Source: Streptomyces sp. CB01635 (lineage in GTDB: Bacteria > Actinomycetota > Actinomycetes > Streptomycetales > Streptomycetaceae). Taken from it: a stretch of DNA of 64,000 nucleotides. The stretch lies in assembly GCF_002803065.1 (NCBI RefSeq), contig NZ_NNBL01000016.1, positions 62,001 to 126,000 on the forward strand, in the 5' to 3' direction. Shown piece by piece: positions 43,639-52,145 of this stretch; within the stretch, counting starts at the first letter, position 1; the number at the start of each line of letters is the position of its first letter. The position numbers and the translations under genes are program-made. The notes beneath the pieces are model-generated. The model was not told the origin of the DNA. It worked only from the letters and a program-made list of their open reading frames with translations, and did no database searches.

Positions 43639-44901
43639 TTGAAGCAGCAACGCGGCCACAAGGCCCGGCTTGACCTCACCCCCGTCCAGTTGTGGAAGAT
43701 CGAAGACCAGGGCCACGCCGCCCGCGCGATGTGGAACCTGCTGCACGACTTGTGGACGATGACGCCGAAGTGCCAGCGGTCGCTGTCCCGCATGGACGCG
43801 GAGATACGCCTCGACTGGCTCGCCAAGCTCCCCGCCCAGGCCGCACAGCAGATCCTCAAGACGTACATCCGGGCCTGGGTGAACTGCTGGGAAGGGCGTG
43901 CGCAGGAGCCGAACTTCAAGGCCCGGTTCCGCACCCGCGCGGCCGTCGACATTCCCCAGGGGCGCGACCTGCGCATCACGCGCATAAACCGCCGCTGGGG
44001 CCAGGTGTGGGTACCGATAGTCGGCCTGGTCCGCTTCCGCTGGACCAAAGACCTCCCCGGCACCACCAAGAGCAGCCCCGCCGCTCGCGTCACTGGGGCC
44101 CGTCTGGTCAAGGATGCCCTCGGCTGGCACATCGTGTTCCGCACTGAGCTGACCGTGGACGAGCCGAAGCCCCACATGGGTCCCGGCGTCGGCATCGACG
44201 TCGGTATCAGCCGCCCCATGGCCCTCTCGGACGGGACGTTCCGAGACCACCACACGTGGCTGAGGCCGAAGGAAGCCGAGCGCCTGCGTCGTCTGGAGCG
44301 CACCCGCGAACGACAGAAGCAGCACCGCAAGCCGGGCGAGAAAACCTCGAACCGGCTTCGCCGCACCAACCGCCTGATCGCCGGGTACCACGCGAGAGCC
44401 AAGCGCCGCACCCTCGACTGGCAGCACAAGACGACCACCGGCATCGCCGACATGTTCGGCGTCGTCGGAGTCGAAGCACTCAAGATCACGAACATGGTCA
44501 AGTCAGCCAGAGGCACCGCCGAGGAGCCGGGAAAGAACGTCCGGCAGAAAGCCGAACTCAACCGCTCGATCAGCGCAGAGGCATGGGGCCGAACGGTCAC
44601 CCTGCTGGAATACAAACTCTCCGATCGGGGCGGACACCTGATCAAGGTCCCCGCCCCGAACACCTCACGCCGCTGCCACGCCTGCGGTTTCATCACCGAA
44701 GGCAACCGCGAGACCCAGGCCGTGTTCGTGTGCAAAAACGAGACCTGCGGCTGGTCCGGCAACGCCGACACCAACGGCTCGTTCAACATCGAGATAGCCA
44801 CCAAGTACCAAACGCCCCAGGAAATTGTGGGTGTCAGGACGTGGAGCCTTAGCCAGTGGGCAGGCCGTGAAGCGTCAACCACCCATCCAGTCGCACTCTG
44901 A
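43639..44901 (+). CDS. tnpB: TnpB RNA-guided endonuclease (IS605 OrfB)
   Basis: A 420-residue protein, the usual TnpB size. The helix-turn-helix/wedge N-terminal part precedes a split RuvC nuclease: Asp187 in GIDVGISRP, Glu279 in VGVEALKITNM and Asp377 in NADTNGSFN, all intact. The zinc ribbon is Cys346/349/365/370. TnpB proteins cut DNA guided by an RNA from the element's right end, promoting element retention. The TTG at 43639 follows GGGGAGGGAAG. Nothing visible has inactivated it. Confidence 0.93.
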   Translation: MKQQRGHKARLDLTPVQLWKIEDQGHAARAMWNLLHDLWTMTPKCQRSLSRMDAEIRLDWLAKLPAQAAQQILKTYIRAWVNCWEGRAQEPNFKARFRTRAAVDIPQGRDLRITRINRRWGQVWVPIVGLVRFRWTKDLPGTTKSSPAARVTGARLVKDALGWHIVFRTELTVDEPKPHMGPGVGIDVGISRPMALSDGTFRDHHTWLRPKEAERLRRLERTRERQKQHRKPGEKTSNRLRRTNRLIAGYHARAKRRTLDWQHKTTTGIADMFGVVGVEALKITNMVKSARGTAEEPGKNVRQKAELNRSISAEAWGRTVTLLEYKLSDRGGHLIKVPAPNTSRRCHACGFITEGNRETQAVFVCKNETCGWSGNADTNGSFNIEIATKYQTPQEIVGVRTWSLSQWAGREASTTHPVAL

Positions 44902-44940
44902 CACGGATGGGATTCTGCCCCGTTTACGGGGCGGAGGATT
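44902..44940 (+). ncRNA. Likely 3' part of the TnpB guide-RNA scaffold at the right end
   Basis: By analogy with studied IS605 elements, the guide RNA overlaps the tnpB 3' end and runs to the right end, taking its guide from flanking DNA. Here the region holds the hairpin GCCCCG/CGGGGC with a TTTA loop (44917-44932). Under this model the guide would come from the GNAT gene tail just beyond 44940. Inference only. Confidence 0.4.
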
Positions 44941-45432
44941 TCAAAGACTGCGCTGCCAGGTCTGCCCGACCAGGTCCTGGCCGAAGCTGTGGTGGGGCTC
45001 TTCGGCGACGAGTTCGAAGCCGTGCTTCTGGTAGATGCGCCGGGCCGAACCGAGCACGTCGTTGGTCCACAGGGTGATCGCCTCGTACCCGGCTTCCCGA
45101 GCGAAGCTCAGGCACTCCTCGACCAGGCGGGCTCCCAGGCCCAGGCCGCGCGCGTTCGGGTCGACGAGCAGCAGGCGCAGCTTCGCCGTCCGATCGTCAT
45201 GGCGAACGCAGAACACGCAGCCGGCCCGCGCTCCGTCGACCTCGGCGATCCAGGCCGCCTGCGGACCTGGGTTCTTCCCCTCGGCGTAGTCGGCGACGAT
45301 CCGGCTGACCAACGTCTCGAAGCCGGTGTCCCAGCCGAACTCGCGGTCGTAGGACTCACCGTGCGCCATCACCACCCAGCCCAGGTCGCCGGGCCGGCCC
45401 AGCGCCCTGACAACCGTCTCGCGCTCTGCCAT
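44941..45432 (-). CDS. GNAT-family N-acetyltransferase
   Basis: A 163-residue acetyltransferase. Acetyl-CoA motif A is RLLLVDPNARGLGLGARLVE (R-G-L-G-L-G), followed by ARRIYQKHGFEL (motif B). Relatives are often fused to or paired with MarR/TetR regulators; here a TetR gene diverges from it. The ATG at 45432 follows GGCGAGG; a GTG nine codons upstream (45459) would sit inside the palindromic operator. Its stop lies at the right border of the IS element, yet the protein appears full length. Confidence 0.85.
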   Translation of the reverse strand: MAERETVVRALGRPGDLGWVVMAHGESYDREFGWDTGFETLVSRIVADYAEGKNPGPQAAWIAEVDGARAGCVFCVRHDDRTAKLRLLLVDPNARGLGLGARLVEECLSFAREAGYEAITLWTNDVLGSARRIYQKHGFELVAEEPHHSFGQDLVGQTWQRSL

Positions 45433-45457
45433 GTCGACCTCGCCTCCCGTCTCGCTC

Positions 45458-45477
45458 ACTGAAACGACTGTTTCAGT
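45458..45477. promoter_or_regulatory. Palindromic operator between GNAT and TetR genes
   Basis: ACTGAAAC and GTTTCAGT form a perfect inverted repeat around GACT (8-4-8). It lies 11 bases upstream of the TetR start and 25 upstream of the GNAT start, as expected for a TetR autoregulatory operator controlling both. Confidence 0.78.
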
Positions 45478-45488
45478 AGACTAACGCG

Positions 45489-46067
45489 GTGAGCCGATCC
45501 GAACCAACCCCCTCCCCTCGACGGCAGGAGCTGCTGGAAGCGGCCTATGCCTATGCCCTGCGCAGCGGTCTGGGCGACCTGTCCCTGCGCCCGCTGGCCG
45601 AGGAGATCCACTCCAGCCCGCGCGTGCTGCTTTACCTGTTCGGCAGCAAGGACGGCCTGATCCGCGCCCTGCTCGCGCGGGCCAGAGCCGACGAACTGGC
45701 ACACATGCAGCAGGTCGCCGAGTCACAGGACCGGGGCGAGGGGCTGCAGCCTGTCGCCCGGGAACTGTGGCGATGGCTTTCCGACGAGGCTCACCGCGGG
45801 CTCCTGACGCTGTGGGTCGAGAGCTATGCCCGTTCCCTCATCGAACCCGACGGGCCGTGGGCCGGGTTCGCCCGCGGCACGGTCGGCGACTGGCTGGCGC
45901 TGCTCGCCGTCGGCCAGCCCGCCGCGCTACGTGACACCGAGGCCGCTCTCACCCAGCGCACCCTAGTACTCGCGGTCCTGCGGGGCGCGATGCTGGACCT
46001 GCTCGCCACGGGCGAGACCGCGCGCACCACCGCCGCGGTGCATCATCAGCTGGCCGCTCTGGAGTGA
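45489..46067 (+). CDS. TetR-family transcriptional regulator
   Basis: A 192-residue regulator. The N-terminal helix-turn-helix is at about residues 13-60 (GLGDLSLRPLAEEIHSSPRV, LLYLFGSKDGLI). The ligand-binding half is helical with ELWRWLSDEAHRGLLTLWVE. The GTG at 45489 is the only start that keeps the whole helix-turn-helix. It diverges from the GNAT gene with a perfect palindrome between them. Confidence 0.9.
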   Translation: MSRSEPTPSPRRQELLEAAYAYALRSGLGDLSLRPLAEEIHSSPRVLLYLFGSKDGLIRALLARARADELAHMQQVAESQDRGEGLQPVARELWRWLSDEAHRGLLTLWVESYARSLIEPDGPWAGFARGTVGDWLALLAVGQPAALRDTEAALTQRTLVLAVLRGAMLDLLATGETARTTAAVHHQLAALE

Positions 46068-46242
46068 CGCGTGTCCGTCTCGATCACGCGGGGGCCGCGG
46101 TGGCCTCGCCTTCAGGACTACGTGGCCTGGGCGCCGTCACCGACCGTGCGGACAGGTCGAGTTCGTCCCGGCTGTTCATGTCGAACGCGGACGAGCCGAA
46201 CCGGCTCTCGGCGCCGCCGCATCGATCGGGTCGTCGCGCACG

Positions 46243-47445
46243 CTAGCTCCGCGGGACGTCCTTGACGAACACGATCCCGTCGTACCCGTCCAGGTGGGCC
46301 GGATCGAGTGGGGCGTAGCCGTAGTAGGGGGACACGCGGGCGGTCGGCCGCGTGTCGCCGAGGGCGGCGGTCAGGCCGTGGGCATCGACGACATTGAGGT
46401 CCTCCTGGAGGGCGTAGAGAAGTCCTTCGACGGTGTCCGGGGGCGGGGTGTCCACTCCCTGGTGCTGGATCGTGCCGAGGGCCGTGGCCAGGAAGGCGTA
46501 CCCCTCGCCCAGTTGGGAGTTCACGAGCGCGCCGGCGCTCCACCACTCCAGCGACTGGCCGCCCATTCGCATGGTGCTCTTGTCCCGCTGGAGATGGCCG
46601 TTGTGGGCGTGGACCAGTGCCGGGTCCCGTTCGGCGAGGGCGAGGAGGTTTGCGGCCATCATCGAATCCCGCAGGCCGACCAGCCGTGTCATGCGGCTCG
46701 GTGAGTTGTGGGCCATCCAGAAGTGGTAGCGCAGCAGGCCCGTTGCGGTACGCCCGTACAGGCGCGCCCGGTCCCAGTCGTCCCGCGATGTCGCTGCGAT
46801 CAGGTGAGGGGTCTGCTCGTCGAACAGCGCCACCAGATCGTCGGCGAGCAGCCGCAGTTCCCTCGCCTCGGCCGACTGCCCCACGGACTCGGCCGGGTCC
46901 AGCATCGCCGCGGGATTGGTCCACGGGGCGTCGGCACCGAGAAGACGGTCGAGTGTCTCCGCGGTGCAGGGAAGCAGGCTCGCGTCCGCCCAGGCCGAGA
47001 GGTAGCCGTGCAGTGCGGTGAGGGCCTGCCGGGGGCTCGCGGCGCCGGTGATCTCCAGCGGGCCGTCGAACCCGGCGAAGCGGAGCCGCTCGGACTCGGG
47101 CCGACCCTCGTTGTGGGCACGCATCCGACGTACGAGCTCGCGGTTGGCCGCAGACTCTCCCCAGCCGTGGCTGAATCCGTGCGCCATGACTGCGTCGAGG
47201 GTGCCCGTGCCCGTGGTGACGTAGTCGTCCACGACCAGGCCCATCATGCAGTCGCTCTCGATCGCGATCGTCCGGAAGCCCTCCTGCTCTACGAGTTGCC
47301 GGAAGAGCTCGTTGCGCACGTCGAGCAGGGCGTCCTCACCGTGAGTGGGCTCCCCCAGAGCGAGCAGCCGCGGCCGGGTCGGGAGCAGCCTCATGACGGC
47401 GGCCGCTTCGACAGCGTGGGCGGTGTCCTTGATGTCAGTAGCCAT
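46243..47445 (-). CDS. Erythromycin esterase family protein
   Basis: A 400-residue cytoplasmic protein of the Ere family. Conserved blocks are LALGEPTHGEDALLDVRNEL (catalytic-site His), AIESDCMMGLVVDDYV, HGFSHGWGESAANRELVRRM and VHAHNGHLQRDKS with its His pair. EreA/EreB hydrolyse the macrolide lactone, but most Streptomyces homologues have no known substrate. It is divergent from a MerR-type regulator, so it may be drug-inducible. Confidence 0.9.
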   Translation of the reverse strand: MATDIKDTAHAVEAAAVMRLLPTRPRLLALGEPTHGEDALLDVRNELFRQLVEQEGFRTIAIESDCMMGLVVDDYVTTGTGTLDAVMAHGFSHGWGESAANRELVRRMRAHNEGRPESERLRFAGFDGPLEITGAASPRQALTALHGYLSAWADASLLPCTAETLDRLLGADAPWTNPAAMLDPAESVGQSAEARELRLLADDLVALFDEQTPHLIAATSRDDWDRARLYGRTATGLLRYHFWMAHNSPSRMTRLVGLRDSMMAANLLALAERDPALVHAHNGHLQRDKSTMRMGGQSLEWWSAGALVNSQLGEGYAFLATALGTIQHQGVDTPPPDTVEGLLYALQEDLNVVDAHGLTAALGDTRPTARVSPYYGYAPLDPAHLDGYDGIVFVKDVPRS

Positions 47446-47513
47446 GCCTTAAACGCTATCGTTGAACCTTCGATTGAAACTTTCTCGCGATACCGGCAGG
47501 ATTCGGCAGGCTC

Positions 47514-48263
47514 ATGGGATCAGACCTTCAAAGCAGGGTGCGGCTCAGGCCGGTTGATCTGGCGCGCGAGCACGGCCTGTCGACCCAGGCGGTCAGGAAC
47601 TACGAGGAGGCCGGCATCCTTCCGGCCGCCCGTCGCACACCTCACGGCTACCGCACCTACACCTCGCTGCACGCGGGAGCCCTGCGCGCGTTCCTCGCCC
47701 TGCTGCCCGGCCACGGTCACCAGAGGGCGACATCGATCATGCGGGCGTTGAACGAGGGCGCGGCCGAGGAGGCGTTCCGCCTCATCGACGAGAGCCACGC
47801 CCAGCTCCTCGACGACCGCCGGACCCTTCAGGCCGTGGAGAACGCCCTTGTCGACCTGGAGGCCACCACCGCGCCCGAGCACGGTGCGGGGTCCGAGCCG
47901 GCTGCCGTGACCGGGCCCGGCGGCACGTTCATCGGGCCGCTGGCAGCCAAGCTCGGAATCCGGCCCGCGACCCTGCGCAAGTGGGAGGGCGCCGGGCTGG
48001 TGCACCCGCGCCGCGACGCGCGGACCGGGTACCGGGTCTACGACGACGCCGACGTACGGGACGCCCGGCTCGCCCATCAACTCAGGCGGGGCGGCTACCT
48101 GCTGGAGCAGATCGCCCCGCTGATCGCCCAGGTACGGGCGGCCGGCGGCCTGGAGCCGCTGGAGGCCGCACTGTGCGACTGGCGGGGCCGGCTGTCCGCC
48201 CGCGGGCGGGCGATGCTGACCGGGGCCGCAGAGCTGGACGCATATCTCCGCGAGCGCGGCTGA
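47514..48263 (+). CDS. MerR-family regulator with two helix-turn-helix domains
   Basis: A 249-residue protein. One MerR DNA-binding domain is at about 12-80 (LRPVDLAREHGLSTQAVRNY, EEAGILPAARRTPHGYRTY). A second lies at about 140-205 (GPLAAKLGIRPATLRKWEGA, GLVHPRRDARTGYRVYDDAD). Typical MerR proteins have one. This arrangement is known from a small TioE-like group near drug-resistance genes. It diverges from the erythromycin esterase gene with a 68-base gap and probably controls it. Confidence 0.9.
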   Translation: MGSDLQSRVRLRPVDLAREHGLSTQAVRNYEEAGILPAARRTPHGYRTYTSLHAGALRAFLALLPGHGHQRATSIMRALNEGAAEEAFRLIDESHAQLLDDRRTLQAVENALVDLEATTAPEHGAGSEPAAVTGPGGTFIGPLAAKLGIRPATLRKWEGAGLVHPRRDARTGYRVYDDADVRDARLAHQLRRGGYLLEQIAPLIAQVRAAGGLEPLEAALCDWRGRLSARGRAMLTGAAELDAYLRERG

Positions 48264-48459
48264 GACCTCGGTCGACAGCCGAAGGGAACGAGCGCCAGAG
48301 GCGGTTCCGTCTCGGCTGACCCGACCGCTGGTGTCGGCCCGGCAGGGGACTCGGGGTCCGGACTCGGGGTCCCCTCCGCAGGTCCGCCTTCAGGAGTTGT
48401 CCGACCGAGGACTCGCTCGTCGGGGGACGGCTGATCTACGCGGCCAGCTTCTGGCGGAA

Positions 48460-48650
48460 GCCCGGGAAGTCGGCGTCCGACCAGTGGTCGATGATCTTTC
48501 CGTCCTCCGGCAGTCCTGGCCGGAGATGGACAGCAAGCTGATCTCGGCGTTCGACGGCCTCGCCATCACGGTCTTCGACCAGCTTGCCGAGGGCGACAAG
48601 GCGGCCACTCGCCGGCTGTTGGGCACGCTTTCACGATGCGCTTCGTCGTA
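48460..48650 (+). pseudogene. Possible remnant of a SnoaL-like ester cyclase
   Basis: About 40 codons read SWPEMDSKLISAFDGLAITV then FDQLAEGDKAATRRLLGT. This resembles the 'AFPDL..TV.DQ.AEGDKVATRW' block of SnoaL-like proteins. The start and the C-terminal half are not recognisable. The rest of 48264-48936 shows no gene. Confidence 0.35.
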
Positions 48651-48936
48651 CCGCCACTGTCGCGGAGGACGGGGTCGTGGTCCTGGTTGGTCCTGGTCGT
48701 GATCGTCAGGGCGAGGGCGCCCCCGCTGAGCGCTCCGCCGACCAGCCCGCGTCAGCTCATGGACTTCGTCATGTGCTGCCTCCTGCTGGTTTCGTCCAGG
48801 CCGTCGAGGACCTCGAGGACCTCGAGATGAGGATTTGCCGCGCAATACCGGTGCGGATTCGTCCCGTTGACGTGGCTCCGAGGATGGAGCCAGCTGACGC
48901 CTGGCCGCGGCGTGCTTGCTGCGCCTGCCCCGGCCG

Positions 48937-49302
48937 TCAGCAGCTCTTGCCCGACGCGGCCGCGGTAGCCCTCAACAGGTCTCGCACCAAGTCGAAGTCG
49001 ATGCTCTCCGGTTTCCGGAATCGCAGGCAGCCCTTGCCCATGTCCTGCGCAGCCAGCCGCTCTGTGAACGCCTCCCGGACATCAGACCGCAGAAGATAGA
49101 ACGAGACGTACTGCTTCTGGCTCGCGAAGGCGATCTCGGCAGCGCCGTCCCGCACGTATGCGGGCATTCCGTACGCCATGACCTCCTCGAACCCCTTGAG
49201 CTCCGTACAACACAGCTCCCGCAGCCTGGTCAGGGCTTCCCTGCGCCCCTCCGCCACCTCGTCGAGATACCCGTCGACGTCTTCCGCGCTGCTCTGCACC
49301 AT
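48937..49302 (-). CDS. DUF1801 (YdhG-like) small protein
   Basis: A 121-residue protein. VDGYLDEVAEGRREALTRLR and the Cys-containing ELCCTELKGFEEVMAYGMPA, then SFYLLRSDVREAF and GKGCLRFRKPESIDFDLVRD, match DUF1801 throughout. B. subtilis YdhG (Fra) of this fold is a frataxin-like iron chaperone; the role here is unproven. The start at 49302 (MVQSSAEDV) is the family start; the much longer open frame to 50325 is shadow. Confidence 0.88.
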   Translation of the reverse strand: MVQSSAEDVDGYLDEVAEGRREALTRLRELCCTELKGFEEVMAYGMPAYVRDGAAEIAFASQKQYVSFYLLRSDVREAFTERLAAQDMGKGCLRFRKPESIDFDLVRDLLRATAAASGKSC

Positions 49303-49412
49303 GCAGTCGAGCGTACCCACCGGGACCCGGCCACCGGCCCGCTCACAACTCGGCGGGCCGCACCAGGGGCGGGAAGCCGAGTTGGCGAATGCCCTCCGCT
49401 TCCCGCCCTCTG

Positions 49413-50381
49413 TCATCCGCCGGATGTCCTGTGGCGGCGCCGACGCCAGTGCCACATTGCGCCGGCCGCGACGGAGGCAGTGAACAGGAGGATGCCCACG
49501 ACCGGCCAACTGCTGTCGGCGATCCGCACGCCCGTGACAAGGGTGGCCGCGACCAGGGCGACCGGCACCAGAAGGGAGAGGAGGGTGCGGGCGGCGCCGG
49601 CGAGCGAGGCAGGATCGAGGTGCGACCGCCGCCGGGCGACCAGCGCGGAATCGGTGAAGTAGAAGGCTGTGGCCCGGTCCGTCAACCGGGTGGTGGCCTG
49701 GTAGTACGACATCGCCATGTAGGGCAGCCAGACCAGAGGGGCGACGACGCCCACCACGAAGACCAGCCCCAACAGAACCCATCGGCCTGCCTGCACCAGC
49801 CTGCGTGACCAGCCGGTGCGCTCGGGTGCGGTGAGCAGTCCCAGCACCCGGGCCATGCGCAGGGTCAGGTTCCACAGCACGACGGGATGCCGAAGCGCGG
49901 ACCGCCGCTTGCAGATGGCCGAGTGTTCCCCGTGGCAGACCGCGAGAGCCTCCCGGGCCCGGACGGGGTTCTCGTGCACGCCCTGGAGGACGAGAAGCTC
50001 GGCGGCGCGGTCGTCGGCCGCGGGATCGCCGCCTCTCAGCGCGGCCAGCTCCAGGACCGTACGGGCCTGGCTGAGCAGCGCAGCACAGAACGCGACAGGT
50101 ACGAAAAGCAGGAACGGGCCACCGACGAAGGCGCCTTCGGAGACCGTGGCACGCCGCCCCCTGGCCGTCACCAGCGCACGGAGCCCTGCCGGATCCATAT
50201 CCGGGTGGTCCTTCCTGATACGCGCGACCGAACGGGCAGCGGCTGGGCCGACCCGCCGCACCGCGAAGGCTGCCAAGGTCTCCGGGAGGCACTGCGGATC
50301 GTCGAGTGCCACCCGGAGGAGCCACCGTGCGGGCGACAGTCCCGGAGGCGTGTCAGGGAGTTCTGATCGCGAGCCTGGCAC
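49413..50381 (-). CDS. Multi-pass membrane protein of unknown function
   Basis: About 322 residues. An N-terminal helical cytosolic region (LSPARWLLRVALDDPQCLPE) is followed by a hydrophobic segment (GPFLLFVPVAFCAALLSQA), a helical part (AAELLVLQGVHENPVRAREA) and four further membrane helices toward the C-terminus, ending in a basic tail. The order loosely resembles EcsC-type proteins, but I cannot assign it. The GTG at 50381 is a guess between several GTGs; the frame is open to 50489. Confidence 0.65.
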   Translation of the reverse strand: MPGSRSELPDTPPGLSPARWLLRVALDDPQCLPETLAAFAVRRVGPAAARSVARIRKDHPDMDPAGLRALVTARGRRATVSEGAFVGGPFLLFVPVAFCAALLSQARTVLELAALRGGDPAADDRAAELLVLQGVHENPVRAREALAVCHGEHSAICKRRSALRHPVVLWNLTLRMARVLGLLTAPERTGWSRRLVQAGRWVLLGLVFVVGVVAPLVWLPYMAMSYYQATTRLTDRATAFYFTDSALVARRRSHLDPASLAGAARTLLSLLVPVALVAATLVTGVRIADSSWPVVGILLFTASVAAGAMWHWRRRRHRTSGG

Positions 50382-50489
50382 GGGGTCACCACGCTTCTGT
50401 GGCCGCGGTGGGGCCCGGCCGTAGCTGCGCTGTTCGCCGACGCGTCGCCCGGACCGCGACGTAGGCCAGGACTGCGTCGGACAGCACAC

Positions 50490-51078
50490 TCGGAGAGGTC
50501 AGGACCATGCCACCGGTGGAGGCGGTGACCATGAGGACCATGCGGGCGGTGAGCGAGCCCGAAACGGTCAGCGTGACCACGCTCGTCCTCCAGCGATCAG
50601 CCGGTCCTGGGGCTTGGGCAGTTTGCATAAGCGAACACATAGGGTCAAAAGGCGCATCTTTGATATATCGAGATTGTTGCAGCCATCGGAAGCTCAGTGC
50701 CGCAACGCCGTGCCAACCCATCTGTGGCCCCACCTTCCGGAGAGCTCGCGAGTACTCCGGGCGGTGGCCGTGCCGGTCTTGGTGTCCGCCGTGCGTGCCC
50801 GGCATCCGGCCGAGATCAGGCCGTTCCGGGCCCGAGGAGGATCGCGGCGGAAAGCACAGTGCCCTCCCCTGGAAAGGACGGCTTGGTCGTCGAGGTAGGT
50901 CAGGGCGAGTGCCGAGGTGGTGCCGCCGGAGCGTTCGCGGACGTGTGGCCTTCGTCATCGCATGCTCCCTCGGGGGATCGCCTCGGCAGGCGTGTCCACC
51001 ATGACGGCACACCGGCCGGCCCCGAACCCGATCACCATCGAAAGGTGGACGGCGCTCACCGCCAGTCAGTCCCTCGCA
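50490..51078. other. 589 bases with no supported gene
   Basis: Open frames on both strands (for example minus 50386-51012) show no family features and have composition expected by chance in GC-rich DNA. It contains an unusually AT-rich patch near 50630-50680 (GATATATC centre) that could be a promoter or the scar of an insertion. Confidence 0.5.
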
Positions 51079-51963
51079 CTACATTTCAGTGTGCGTCTGC
51101 ACCGCGCCGATGATCTCGGGCCAGAGTTCGCGCGGGCGGTCGTGGCCCATGTCGGGGATCAGCAAGAGCTTCGCTCCGGGGACGAGTTCCGCGGTGCGTT
51201 CCCCTCCGCTCGGGACGATCAGTGTGTCGTCCAAGCCGTGGATCACCAGAGTCGGTACCCGAAGGGTCCGCAGTGCCTCCGCACGCGAGCCGTCGAGGAT
51301 CATCGCTCCGAGCTGACGCCCGACGCCTGCCGGGTAGTACGCCCGGTCGTAGCTCCTGGCAGCCAGCTCACGCAGGAGTGCGGCGTCTCCGTATCGCCTG
51401 GACGCCCACAGCAGTTCCCGGTCCGCCGCTGCGATGTAGCCCTCGCGGTCCGCCGGCTTCGGGCTCAGGAGTACCGCTTGGGCCTCGGGAACGGACTGGC
51501 CGTATTCGGGTTCGCCGGTCGAGGACATCATCGACGTCAGGGTCAGTACCCGGGAGGGCTCGGTGATGGCCATCTTCTGGGCGATCATTCCGCCCATCGA
51601 GGTCCCGATCACGTGAGCGCGTTCGATGCCCAGCGCGGTGAGCAGGTTGAGGCCGTCGGCAGCCATGTCCGTCAATGCGTACGGCACCATGGAGAGGGCG
51701 GAGGCAATGTCCCCCGAGCTCACGGCGGCGATGAACCGGCCCATGTCGACGGGGTGCTCGCCGAACCTGGTGGACAGCCCGCAGTCACGGTTGTCGTAGC
51801 GGATCACATAGCGCCCACGATTGGCCAGCGCACGGCAGAAGTCCTCGTGCCAGGCGATCATCTGGGCGCCGAAGCCCATCACCAGCAGGACGGGTGGGTC
51901 GGAGGGATCGCCGAACGTCTCGTACGCGAGGGACATTCCGGGCGAGACTTCGACGAGTGGCAT
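51079..51963 (-). CDS. Alpha/beta hydrolase (DhaA/RdmC-like)
   Basis: A 294-residue serine hydrolase with complete triad elements. The oxyanion segment is LLVMGFGAQMIAWHEDFCRA, followed by IRYDNRDCGLSTRF typical of RdmC/aclacinomycin methylesterase relatives. The nucleophile elbow is VIGTSMGGMIAQKMA (Ser near 123), the acid is in VIHGLDDTLIV and the His in IPDMGHDRP. No signal peptide. It stands alone; substrate unknown. Confidence 0.9.
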   Translation of the reverse strand: MPLVEVSPGMSLAYETFGDPSDPPVLLVMGFGAQMIAWHEDFCRALANRGRYVIRYDNRDCGLSTRFGEHPVDMGRFIAAVSSGDIASALSMVPYALTDMAADGLNLLTALGIERAHVIGTSMGGMIAQKMAITEPSRVLTLTSMMSSTGEPEYGQSVPEAQAVLLSPKPADREGYIAAADRELLWASRRYGDAALLRELAARSYDRAYYPAGVGRQLGAMILDGSRAEALRTLRVPTLVIHGLDDTLIVPSGGERTAELVPGAKLLLIPDMGHDRPRELWPEIIGAVQTHTEM

Positions 51964-52145
51964 GCCCGGATCTTCTCAGCATCGGCTGTCGCGGCGCATG
52001 TGGAATATCGGCCACCGCAGGTTGGCGCGGTCGACGCCCTCCACACGACACACAGACCCATTGCGCCCAGCGCCCCTGGCCCGTGGTCGGGGGTACGCGC
52101 TCCCCCGACCACGGGCCCGGACCGTACGGTCGGTGATGGGTCTCG

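Larger units (their letters stand above)
43090..44940. mobile_element. IS200/IS605-family element carrying tnpA and tnpB
   Basis: About 1.85 kb. It holds divergently arranged tnpA (minus) and tnpB (plus) between two short subterminal hairpins (43100-43119 and 44917-44932), with no inverted terminal repeats, as expected for HUH single-strand transposons. The left side cuts a LysE gene; the right side ends at the stop codon of a GNAT gene. Exact ends cannot be fixed without an empty site. Confidence 0.88.

Noticed and set aside
46071..46265. A short plus-strand frame after the TetR gene
   Set aside because: Arg/Ser-rich, no ribosome-binding site, and runs into the esterase gene on the other strand.
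47461..47482. The repeated TTGAA elements as a confirmed MerR operator feature
   Set aside because: Suggestive spacing only, not a clear inverted repeat, so it is mentioned in a finding but not listed as a feature.
50386..51012. A 208-codon minus-strand frame upstream of the membrane protein
   Set aside because: No conserved segment and crosses an AT-rich noncoding patch; probably chance.
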